A DNA stretch of 22,421 bases from Ichthyophonus hoferi (taxonomy: Eukaryota; Opisthokonta; Ichthyosporea; Ichthyophonida; Ichthyophonidae): contig NAOQ01000642.1 in assembly GCA_002751075.1 (NCBI GenBank), forward strand, positions 1 through 22,421, read 5' to 3'. The notes under the pieces were generated by a model. It worked only from the letters and a program-made list of their open reading frames with translations, was not told the DNA's origin and did no database searches. Below, piece by piece: positions 10,331-18,043 of the stretch (position 1 is its first letter; every line of letters starts with the position of its first letter). Position numbers and translations under genes: made by a program.

Positions 10331-11572
10331 GAAGCTCTCAAATTTAATCTTAAGGGAAGTCATCAGTAAGAAAGAGCATTGTTTGCATTATTATTTTTTG
10401 TAGTTAATGCCGCAATTCCTGATTGCATCATGCAATCTCATGATCCAAAAGGTTCCTACAATTTCAAAATGCCAACAGCAAGTGGAATAATTGCATATTC
10501 GGTACTCTGCAGGTTATGCTCGACACCTTGGCCTCTAAATCTGCAATGCCTACCACTGTAACCTTTGTAGACCCAACAAACTACAAAAACACCATATGAT
10601 TTACTGAACAAATTCAATTGACCACAGCAATGCACACAATACTCACAACAATCAAAGAGCTTCATACTTAGCTGCTCATACCTAGAGAGGAGGCTCTAAA
10701 TGGGACAACCATCTTGAGAAGTCCATGGGTCTTCCACAAGAAATGAAACCAAACTGAAGTAGTTTCTCAACACAACATAGGGTCTACTTTTGTGCTCAAT
10801 GAAGCTAGGAGATAGAAAACAAGGACGTCTTTATTATGTCATCTTCCATTACAAATTTTGTCACAGTACAAACAATGCTGGTTGCAATTGCCATTGATAC
10901 ATGAACAATAAATGTTTTCATACAAGATATCATGAAGTACACAGGTGGTGAGATAGTGGTAGAGAGTGATTATGTTATTATGGAAAATAATGCTATCCAA
11001 TCAGGTTAGGGAGAGATAAGGAATGGTTCATTAGTAAGAGTTAATTCAGCTTGACATTCCATCCCCATGTCTGTATGCATCACTTTCAAAGCCTATATTC
11101 AAGTACTATCCACAATCAATGAAGAATTCAAACCATCTTACATGGATTTGCACACTGTCAAAGTGCCTTTACAGTCTACATATCAATAGCCTTAAGTGAT
11201 GAGACCCTAGACACATACCTTTAATTACAGAACATGTACCCTTCTGACAAGACCCAATTCTTTACACTTCTCACAATACTAGTTTTTTCCTAGCCCTATG
11301 CTGTTACATCAATGACGTACTTACCATATCTGAGCACCTAGCCAGTAAGAAGGCCCTAATTGCAACATTCAAGAAGTTTCCAACCGAAAAACCAAGAATG
11401 ACTCACTAGATTTCTCAGTTTCACATTCACAAATTTTTTCAAAAACAACAAACTTTCTCAGACTGAATACATCAAGAAGCTGGTCAAATCCTATGGACAG
11501 GAGAACAACCATCTGATCCACTCCCTTATGTTGTTAGAGCACATCAAGGAGTCAGTAAACAAGGCTGCCCAG
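10330..11572 (+). pseudogene. fossil Ty1/copia-like retrotransposon pol segment
   Basis: The clearest traces lie at about 11310-11500. A short stretch resembles the copia reverse-transcriptase active-site region (CYINDVLTIS, then FKKFPTEKPRMTH). Nearby, in another frame, is the typical downstream motif KLSQTEYIKKLVKSYGQEN. In Ty1/copia RT these motifs occur in this order. The part before about 11100 is too decayed to assign. The copy is clearly broken many times and old. The LTR-like repeats at 9313 and 12066 flank it and may be its ends. Confidence 0.5.
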
Positions 11573-11781
11573 TACTATAGTAGTGTGATAGTCTAGTAGT
11601 ATGATAGTATAGTAGTGTGATGGTATGACACTGTGCTAGTATAATGGTATAGTAGTATGATAATATGATAATATAGTAGTATTATAGTATAATAGTGTGC
11701 ACACATAATGGTATATTAGTATGGTAGTATATTAGTGTGATAATATAGTAGTGTGATAGTATAGTAGTCTGATAGTATAGT
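11573..11781. repeat. ATAGTAGTGTG minisatellite
   Basis: Around twenty imperfect units of 10-11 bp (ATAGTAGTGTG, ATAGTAGTATG, ATAATATG). It lies between the copia-like remnant and the LTR-like repeat copy b. Confidence 0.85.
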
Positions 11782-12065
11782 CAACACCATGCAACCAGGC
11801 AGCATTCTAGAACATAATTGAGTCTCTTTTGGGGATAGCCAAACTGAACCATACACGATATATGATTGGCTTATAAACATTTTAACACCAAAATTTAAAA
11901 TTACAAGCATAATATGGTAGGTAAAATACGATGGATAATATTTTTTCTACCAATACACCACTAATAACTTTATTTTGATATCGATGTCGATGGGTTTTAA
12001 TAACTGTCATTAAAATCAACTACGCAACAAAAGTCATCAGGACCACAGATAGCAAAGGAGAGCTT

Positions 12066-12190
12066 GTCAGCTATCGTTTAATAGTTTTTTTAAAATAATT
12101 CCACTCTACTCAATGGGAGTGATAATCCTAACTACTTTCAATAAGCAATCTTGAATTTAGAAAAAAAAAAGAAAACCATTACATGACGTC
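12066..12190 (+). mobile_element. LTR-like repeat, copy b (partial, 5' part only)
   Basis: It matches the first 125 bp of copies a and c (GTCAGCTATCGTTTAATAG, AATTCCACT, CTTTCAATAAGCAATCTTGAAT, TGACGT) and diverges afterwards. It lies downstream of the copia-like remnant and of a short stretch resembling 9050-9080. Confidence 0.5.
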
Positions 12191-12754
12191 TCTCCCAAGC
12201 CATAATTAGCTCACACATTTATATGCAATAGTATAACATATTATAAACGTACTACCCACTAGATATTATTCATACATACTAAACGCCATTTTACAAAAAA
12301 AAAATATAGAATATAGACAGAAAGTATTATATACAGCACGTTGCAACCCACATTCTATACACTAATAATCCTTGCAGGATATATATAGATAGGCACATAT
12401 ACTAAAAGTGCTAATCTGCGTACACCTGAAGGCAATCCTTATATATTCTTGCTAAGATTAACACAAATATATATATACTACTGATGCAAGTCAATAAAAT
12501 ATATTCCTTGCACTATTAAATCAGTTGCTTCAGCCATGCTAATATTAATAAAAACTGCCTTGATATTACTACCTTGCACTCTTAAAAACTTGAAATGAAT
12601 GAAACAGATAATATCATAATTCTCAATATTTCTATTACTCTTATTTTATTGTGACATTGCAATAATTAAGTTGATAAGACATTCAATTAACCCAAAAACT
12701 TTATATCAATTAGAGGAAAGTAATAGTATTACTACTACCTTCTTCCAATTAACA
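12191..12754. other. AT-rich spacer
   Basis: Intergenic sequence between the decayed retroelement and the repeats downstream of RPS12. I saw no gene, RNA or strong repeat. Confidence 0.55.
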
Positions 12755-12970
12755 TAAAAAGGTATCCTTGACCCATAAGGTCTCCCCCTTATAAATTAAA
12801 TTTAACAAGGCATCCTAAAGCATTATATTAAATAACGCTTTCCCCCTTATTAAATGTTACTAAAAAAAACATAATAAGGTGTCCTAGAACAATAAAAACA
12901 TTCTCCCCCTTATTAATTTAAAACCCTAAGATTAAAAACTAAAAAGGGGTCCTAGAACATGAAAAACTTC
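12755..12970. repeat. tandem array immediately 3' of RPS12, unit about 60-70 bp
   Basis: Four imperfect units combine AAAAGG(T/G)(A/G)TCCT(A/T)GA(A/C) with a C5 run, TCCCCCTTAT(T/A)AA(A/T). Units begin near 12755, 12809, 12869 and 12935. The CCCCCTTATTA and AATAAGGTGTCC elements are partly complementary, so adjacent units could pair. The array ends about 30 bp from the RPS12 polyadenylation signal. Confidence 0.75.
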
Positions 12971-13002
12971 CATGCCTCACCCTTTGAATTCCTTAAATAA
13001 CT

Positions 13003-13008
13003 TTTATT
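13003..13008 (-). terminator. RPS12 polyadenylation signal AATAAA
   Basis: AATAAA begins 11 nt after the TAG stop codon, implying a 3' UTR of only some 25-40 nt. Such short 3' UTRs are typical of ribosomal-protein mRNAs. Confidence 0.8.
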
Positions 13009-13019
13009 CCAAAAATAAT

Positions 13020-13659
13020 CTAGTTGGACTTAAAGTACTCAAGGACAACATCGACAGCGGGGGAGTGTACTCCGTAGTCCTTGACGACAACGCAGCTGCA
13101 GTTGCGAACCTTCCTGGGGTTGCCCTCCTTGTCGATCTTGGCAAGACCAACCCACTCTCCGAGCTTCTTTCCATCATCAACCTTAATGAGGTTGATCTTG
13201 TGCTCAGCGCAGAGAGCCTCAACGAGCTTGACGTAAGCGGGCTCGTCGCAGCTGGAAGAGAGGACGCAAAGGTGGGCCTATAGGAGAAATACTTGTAAGT
13301 AAATGTAACTAGAGGCAAAATAGGTGAAGAAAAAATAAAAATATTTTAAGTATGGTCATTCTCAAGAGCGATCTCAGCATTACCTATAAGACTGGGGCGG
13401 CTCAATTAATCATTCCAACGAATAAAAAATGTCTAAAATAAAAGACACTTGGCACATTGCAACATTAAAATAATAAATGAACATGGCTTACCTGACGGCG
13501 GTCAAGGGCCTTAGCAGCCTCATGGAGACCACGGGCGAGTCCGTCGTGCACGAGGGCATTCTTGAGGACAACCTGGAGAGCGGTCATCACGTCCATCTTC
13601 TCGGTCTCAACAACCACGGGGGCGGGAGCCGCAACCTCAATCTCACCTTCGGCAGACAT
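13020..13659 (-). CDS. RPS12: 40S ribosomal protein eS12 (RPS12), two coding exons, 141 aa
   Basis: Small-subunit ribosomal protein of the L7Ae/L30e fold. Coding exons are 13659-13492 (56 aa) and 13277-13020 (85 aa plus TAG), joined in phase 0. The first exon reads MSAEGEIEV, then an Ala/Pro/Val-rich stretch, then [20 protein letters not shown] and [15 protein letters not shown]. The second begins [20 protein letters not shown] and includes [13 protein letters not shown] and the Cys-rich [11 protein letters not shown], all diagnostic of eS12. The length compares with 132 aa in human; the extra residues are in the N-terminal tail. The ATG is the first one after a 5' UTR splice acceptor. Codons are rich in C and G at third positions, unlike the AT-rich surroundings and unlike STI1, as expected for a highly expressed gene. 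The second intron appears to host a snoRNA. Confidence 0.97.
13350..13420 (-). ncRNA. candidate box C/D snoRNA in RPS12 intron 2, predicted to guide P-loop 2'-O-methylation of large-subunit rRNA
   Basis: On the sense strand of the intron I read a C-like box ATGATTA (13413-13407) and then CCGCCCCAGTC (13400-13390). That 11-mer is perfectly antisense to the near-universal GACTGGGGCGG of the 23S-28S rRNA P-loop. CTTA follows as a D'-like box, overlapping the last C of the 11-mer, then ATGCTGA as a C'-like box (13380-13374) and ATGA as a D-like box (13359-13356). The flanks can form a short terminal stem with one bulge (GTTGG with CCATAC). Counting five bases up from the D'-like box picks the second G of GGGG, equivalent to E. 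coli Gm2251, which is methylated in eukaryotes (yeast Gm2619, from memory). The boxes deviate from the RUGAUGA/CUGA consensus and no second guide is evident, so this is a candidate only. Confidence 0.5.
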
Positions 13660-13945
13660 TTTACTGTAAAGGAAATAATTGTAAGCATGTTTTTCGAGAA
13701 GAAAAAACTTTTGCCATTCGTTTATAAATGCGTCATTCTTTTATAGGCTATCATCACTTCATTTGATCGGGTAATAAGCGGAAAAGTCAATCATTCGCAT
13801 TAAACATTAAATAGAGGATGGCAACAATACACAAAGACAGATGGCAGAGAACTATAGAAGCAACGATATTTTATAATCGATACAAAACGGATACATCCAC
13901 ACAAAATTACAGTAATTTATAAGTCATAGACCACAAAAAACTTAC

Positions 13946-13975
13946 AATAACTCAAAACAAATAGGAGTTGGAGGG
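13946..13975 (-). other. RPS12: RPS12 non-coding first exon with 5' terminal oligopyrimidine (TOP) start
   Basis: The predicted transcription start is the C at 13975, opening CCCTCC, 31 bp downstream of the TATA box. The 30-nt exon ends in the donor GTAAGT (intron 13945-13664). The acceptor sequence TTTACAG falls four bases before the ATG, so the spliced leader is about 34 nt. TOP starts are the rule for animal ribosomal-protein mRNAs. The start itself is inferred from spacing. Confidence 0.7.
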
Positions 13976-13998
13976 TATGTTGTGACCTCTGTTCCAAT

Positions 13999-14031
13999 CT
14001 TTTATACCTTTTAAACTATATACTGACGTCA
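13999..14031 (-). promoter_or_regulatory. RPS12 core promoter: TATA box and CRE palindrome
   Basis: TATAAAAG lies at 13999-14006 on the minus strand, 31 bp upstream of the CCCTCC start. A perfect CRE palindrome TGACGTCA lies at 14024-14031, about 50 bp upstream of the start, with TTGCGCAA immediately beyond it. The spacing supports a focused start. Confidence 0.75.
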
Positions 14032-15285
14032 TCGCTTGCGCAAAGCTGACCTCGTGGTGAATGGAATAAATAAGTCATGATGTTTCATATTTTAAATATT
14101 CTGTAAATTCTACGAGCCAGTAGTATGTTGTTATTATTATACAAAACTCTAGATTGGTTTATTTATCTTTAATTGCATAATTGTTACCTTGGTTTTAAAG
14201 TATCCCTGGTATCCCTGTGTTTTTGATCGACTTGTACTAGCAGTATCATGCATTTAACACAGTGTTGTGTTTGATTCAAGTTATAGTATGTATAGTGAGT
14301 GGTCTAATTATGATATGAAAGCATTGATTAGTAACATTTTATTTGCAACTAATATTCTTATTTTATTCTATTTTTCATTTAAAAATAAATCTACGGAATG
14401 ATTAGAAAAACAAGATCAAAGTTGATGGAATTCTGTATCACATCACAAACTTGAAATATTCATTATAAATAACTAATCAGAACCACCTAGCCACATGATT
14501 CGAGTATTGTAAGTAAACAAATTGTATGTGTAGTATTATTGTGTTACTGTATTTATTAACTTATTATTGTATGTATTATTATTTTATTGTATTGTTGTAG
14601 CACTTCAACGTAAACAATGAAACACTTGTGTTAAAATCATTGCTATGTAAATTACGTACTAATAAGTTTTTAAATGCTAAATGATAATGAAAGTGACACA
14701 CAAATGCAACCACAACCTCCGTGTATTTTAAGTATTACATAGACAACTTAATAACTGCCATGCTATGTTCTTAATATCATTGTATGAGTTGTAGATTTTT
14801 GGACTTTCAATTTAAGACAGGATGGATAGATGCAGTAATATCTATATAGCATTGGTTTTTATTGGTTAAGTATCGTTGGCGTAATACTCCCACCACGAGT
14901 TATCATAGATGCCGCATGTGTAATGAAAAACTTTACCTTAAACCTGGCAAATACAGTTATGGCTACCAGCTCCTTAATGAAGAGAAATATACACAAGCCT
15001 TTCATGTATATATATACTTTATATTGTATTACAAGATCGCTAAACACTGATAAATAAGTAGGTTCGATCGAAGCCCAGATAGATAATAATTATGCAACCT
15101 ATGAACACTGTTACATCAATGAGAAAATGAGTTAACTCACCATCTAAATAAGGACATAATAGTTCATTAGCTAAAATGAATATTTATGATTGGCTCCATT
15201 TAAGTTATTGAAGTTAGCAATCTTGGTGTTAGCTAAAGATTAGCTGGCGATAAGACGAAGTATAAAACGAAACAAAACTCAATAA
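14032..15285. other. AT-rich spacer upstream of RPS12
   Basis: No supported gene. A 62-codon open frame exists on each strand around 14860-15050, but it has no start context, family resemblance or splice support. A perfect 10-bp palindrome TTCGATCGAA lies at 15063-15072. Confidence 0.55.
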
Positions 15286-15374
15286 AGGGGCCGATTCACA
15301 CATATGTGGCCCCTGGCACACCCGGGTATATGCGGCGGTAACCCCGCGTGCCTGTGTGCATGTACACCCACACA
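15286..15374. other. GC-rich island of three adjacent hairpins in an AT-rich desert
   Basis: Hairpin 1: AGGGGCC (15286-15292) with GGCCCCT (15308-15314). Hairpin 2: GGCAC (15315-15319) with GTGCC (15348-15352), enclosing CCCGGG and GCGG/CCGC. Hairpin 3: TGTGTG (15353-15358) with CACACA (15369-15374). They follow one another with no gap. A TATAAAA sequence lies upstream at 15261-15267. It is not a tRNA, and I do not recognise an RNA family. Confidence 0.45.
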
Positions 15375-15540
15375 AAAACTTTGTATTCCTTTAATATTTT
15401 TTATACTATATCATAATATATATATAGTCCTATTATACAACACTCAATTGGAGACCCCGAAGCCTGTGGATAAGTCGCTAGAACGACCCCAGATTGCTAG
15501 ATATTTTAAATGTCTAGTGTTATCAACCAATTATAGCTTG

Positions 15541-15728
15541 AACTATACCTTCTTATTTTTAAAATGAGAATAATAATCTTTGAAATAAGAATTTTAAACT
15601 ATATGTGTCATTATTATCGTCAATTATTACTATTATTATTATATATTGAAGTTTAAAATCCCTATTTAGAATTAAAAATTATTATTTGTAGAATAAAATT
15701 CTCACTTTGAAGATAAAAAGATATAGAC
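15541..15728. mobile_element. MITE-like foldback element, copy 1
   Basis: About 188 bp. The left end ACTATACCTTCTTATTTTTA is the imperfect reverse complement of the right end (about 25 of 31 positions agree), and weaker complementarity continues inward. The terminal sequence is shared with 17761-18039, making this a family. No transposase and no certain target duplication were seen. Confidence 0.6.
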
Positions 15729-15733
15729 TCAGT

Positions 15734-16592
15734 CCAACTGATCCACTGGTAGATTATTGTTACACTAGTTGAGCATAATTAACTATAACCTAACACAAAG
15801 GCTATTGACTATATATTAAGTAATTTCAAAAAAAAAAAAAAAAAAATTTGACACAAATATTTCCAAACGTTCAACTTTAAGAGTGGACAACCCTGAAAGA
15901 CTTAGTCCAGACCAATCACAGTAACTACTATTATCATGATCTATACATGGAAAAATGACATAGTGCTAAATAAATTTTACGTTGGCTTGGATATTTTAAG
16001 AATTGCATATCAATCCCATTTCCATTTAGGCCTAATAAGTTATCAGATACTTTCTTGTAATATAAAAAAAAAGATGACTATTTAAACTTAATTGTTCAGC
16101 TAATAAATTTCCACCAATTTCTTTGTAAATCCAGACTAACTCATGCCCTTTAAAAACGTTTTACTTTGCTCCAAAACCAAAATATTATTACGATAGTACC
16201 TTGTCAGATATACCTAAATATATAATGTTGGGTTCTGACGGATTCTATATAAAATACTATATTTAAAAGCACTAAAAAGCTCTACCTGAGACTGATTAGG
16301 GATTTTTGATTCTGTCGTGATACTGAATAGAGGTTATACAGATTTCATCCAAAATCTCTGCTTGTAATAGTTGGCTGACACCCTGATAAACATAGGTGAG
16401 ATCATTGTAGTTACTATACAAGTTAAAATTGATAAATTCAACATATCCAAATAATCAGATAGTCAAACCAATCAGAAATATAAAATACCTAGTGTTATCC
16501 TATAGCCCTTTGCTTAGGGGATAGTTAAAACACTATGAGTAGCCCATTGTATGATGGAGTAAAACACCTTGTAGATGCCTTAATTAATAACC
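15734..16592. other. AT-rich spacer with poly(A) run
   Basis: It contains a run of 18 A at about 15829-15846 that might mark an old retroposed 3' end, but nothing recognisable precedes it. No gene was found. Confidence 0.5.
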
Positions 16593-16876
16593 GTCAGCTA
16601 TCGTTTAATAGCTGTTTTAATTAATTCCACCTCTTTAATCAGAAGGAATAATAATTCTATTTACTTTCAACAAGCAATCTAGAATTTAGAAGAAAAAACA
16701 CAAACCCTTACTGACGTTCTACGTCAGTAGGTTTATTTATACTTTACTTACATACATAGAGCAAAGACGTAAACCACTAAAGTTAGATTGAAGGCACATA
16801 GTTGAACCAGTATAATCAAGATACAATAAGGGGCCTAGTAATTATGCGGTTTTCCTTATAGGATAAACCTAATACA
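16593..16876 (+). mobile_element. LTR-like repeat, copy c (candidate solo LTR)
   Basis: A full-length, 284-bp relative of 9313-9592, standing without any internal element sequence next to it. TAAC occurs directly on both sides (before 16592 and after 16876), which would suit a short target duplication. It contains the inverted repeat CTGACGT-tct-ACGTCAG near 16710. Confidence 0.5.
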
Positions 16877-17051
16877 TAACAATAAAATAAGCCATATTAT
16901 GTACAAACACAAATAAAAACAAGCTGTAAAATTTTACACTAAAATGAGATACATGTATGCCCAACATAAAAATCTTTTACATCAGGTTATAAAGGTAACC
17001 GAGCACACAATAAAATTGTCAGAAATATCAATTTTGATCTGTGTGAATAGA

Positions 17052-17190
17052 TATTTTCTCACTGTGGTGCAGTTACTATTTTACTCTTTCGTAGTTACTA
17101 TCTTATTTTATTGTAGTTATTAATCCACTGGGATGTCGTTATTCTCTCACTATATGGTCGTTATTTTTTTACTATATTGTAGTTATTATT
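17052..17190. repeat. minisatellite, unit about 22-26 bp
   Basis: Six diverged units ending in (G/C)TAGTTATTA or GTCGTTATT, with TTTTACTATATT-like fronts. It is AT-rich, with no coding signal. Confidence 0.7.
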
Positions 17191-17760
17191 TTGTCCATTA
17201 TAAACGGTAGCCACAACTACAGGTAGAGAATTAAATAAAGTTATAACTCCAAATAAACGAGAAGAGGATCCTATCACAGACAGAACCCTTTTATATTTTG
17301 TAAATATAGCGTACTACATACAGATACTTGATAATCTGATGATTAATTAATTTATTAAACCAATATTATTAATATTCTAGTATTAAGCAACTAATTTATT
17401 TAGATCATGCTTATTATTCACCCATAATGTATGCACAGGTATATTTGACATTAAATCCGTACACTAAAGTTGAAGGTCATTCTCAAAGCTTTACAGGCAA
17501 ACAAATACACTGTAAATATATTACTATCATTATTGGTTACGTTTTGATATTAATTTATATTGATATTGTTGTATCAACTTTTTCCTGTTTATGTTAGTAG
17601 TAAATGAGAATCACTACATAGTCATAGTTTGAAAAATATGCATTTGAATACACTAATTTTTATTTTATACACTTCTACTTTGACCTCTGCACTGAAGCAT
17701 ACAACTCAGATAGAGCTTCACTTACAGTAGTCACAGAGGAGGATAAAGGATCCAGATTTC

Positions 17761-18039
17761 TACTATACCTTTTTATATTTAAAATAGAAATTTTAATCTT
17801 CAATATGTGAATCATTAAAATATTCAATAAAAACTAATAAAAAAGATAATACAAAAACAATAAGGCCCTCCATTGTTTAAAAACTAAGCTAGTAATTAAT
17901 ATATATTAATTGCTGGTTTAATTTTATCTTTTCAAAACTAAAAAATTATCTTCTCTTTGTTTTTGGTTTTTATTGAATATTTTGATGATTCACATTTTGA
18001 AGATTAAAATTTCCATTTTGAAAATAAAATGTTATAGAC
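17761..18039. mobile_element. MITE-like foldback element, copy 2
   Basis: About 279 bp with terminal inverted repeats near 95 bp. The best-matched core is AGATTAAAATTTCCATTTTG on the right against its near-perfect complement on the left. AATATTCAATAAAAAC on the left is matched exactly by GTTTTTATTGAATATT on the right. The outer ends resemble those of the element at 15541-15728 (right ends GTTATAGAC and GATATAGAC). Confidence 0.7.
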
Positions 18040-18043
18040 AATA

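Noticed and set aside
13004-13318. 104-codon minus-strand frame over RPS12
   Set aside because: It is an alternative frame of the last RPS12 exon; the real frame gives eS12 and joins in phase with the preceding exon.
12972-13746. Plus-strand frames opposite RPS12
   Set aside because: They are antisense shadows of the GC-rich RPS12 exons, without start context or family resemblance.
13664-13945. A GTGATGA box in RPS12 intron 1 suggesting a second C/D snoRNA
   Set aside because: There is no CUGA-like D box at a proper distance and no rRNA-complementary guide that I could see.
14859-15050. 62-codon frames open on both strands, the plus one with a CRMC motif
   Set aside because: There is no ATG context, no splice signals and no recognisable family; probably chance, though a decayed transposon fragment is possible.
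15055-15080. GGTTCGATCGAAGCCC resembling a tRNA T-arm
   Set aside because: It lacks the A-box, acceptor stem and anticodon arm around it; it is simply a TTCGATCGAA palindrome.
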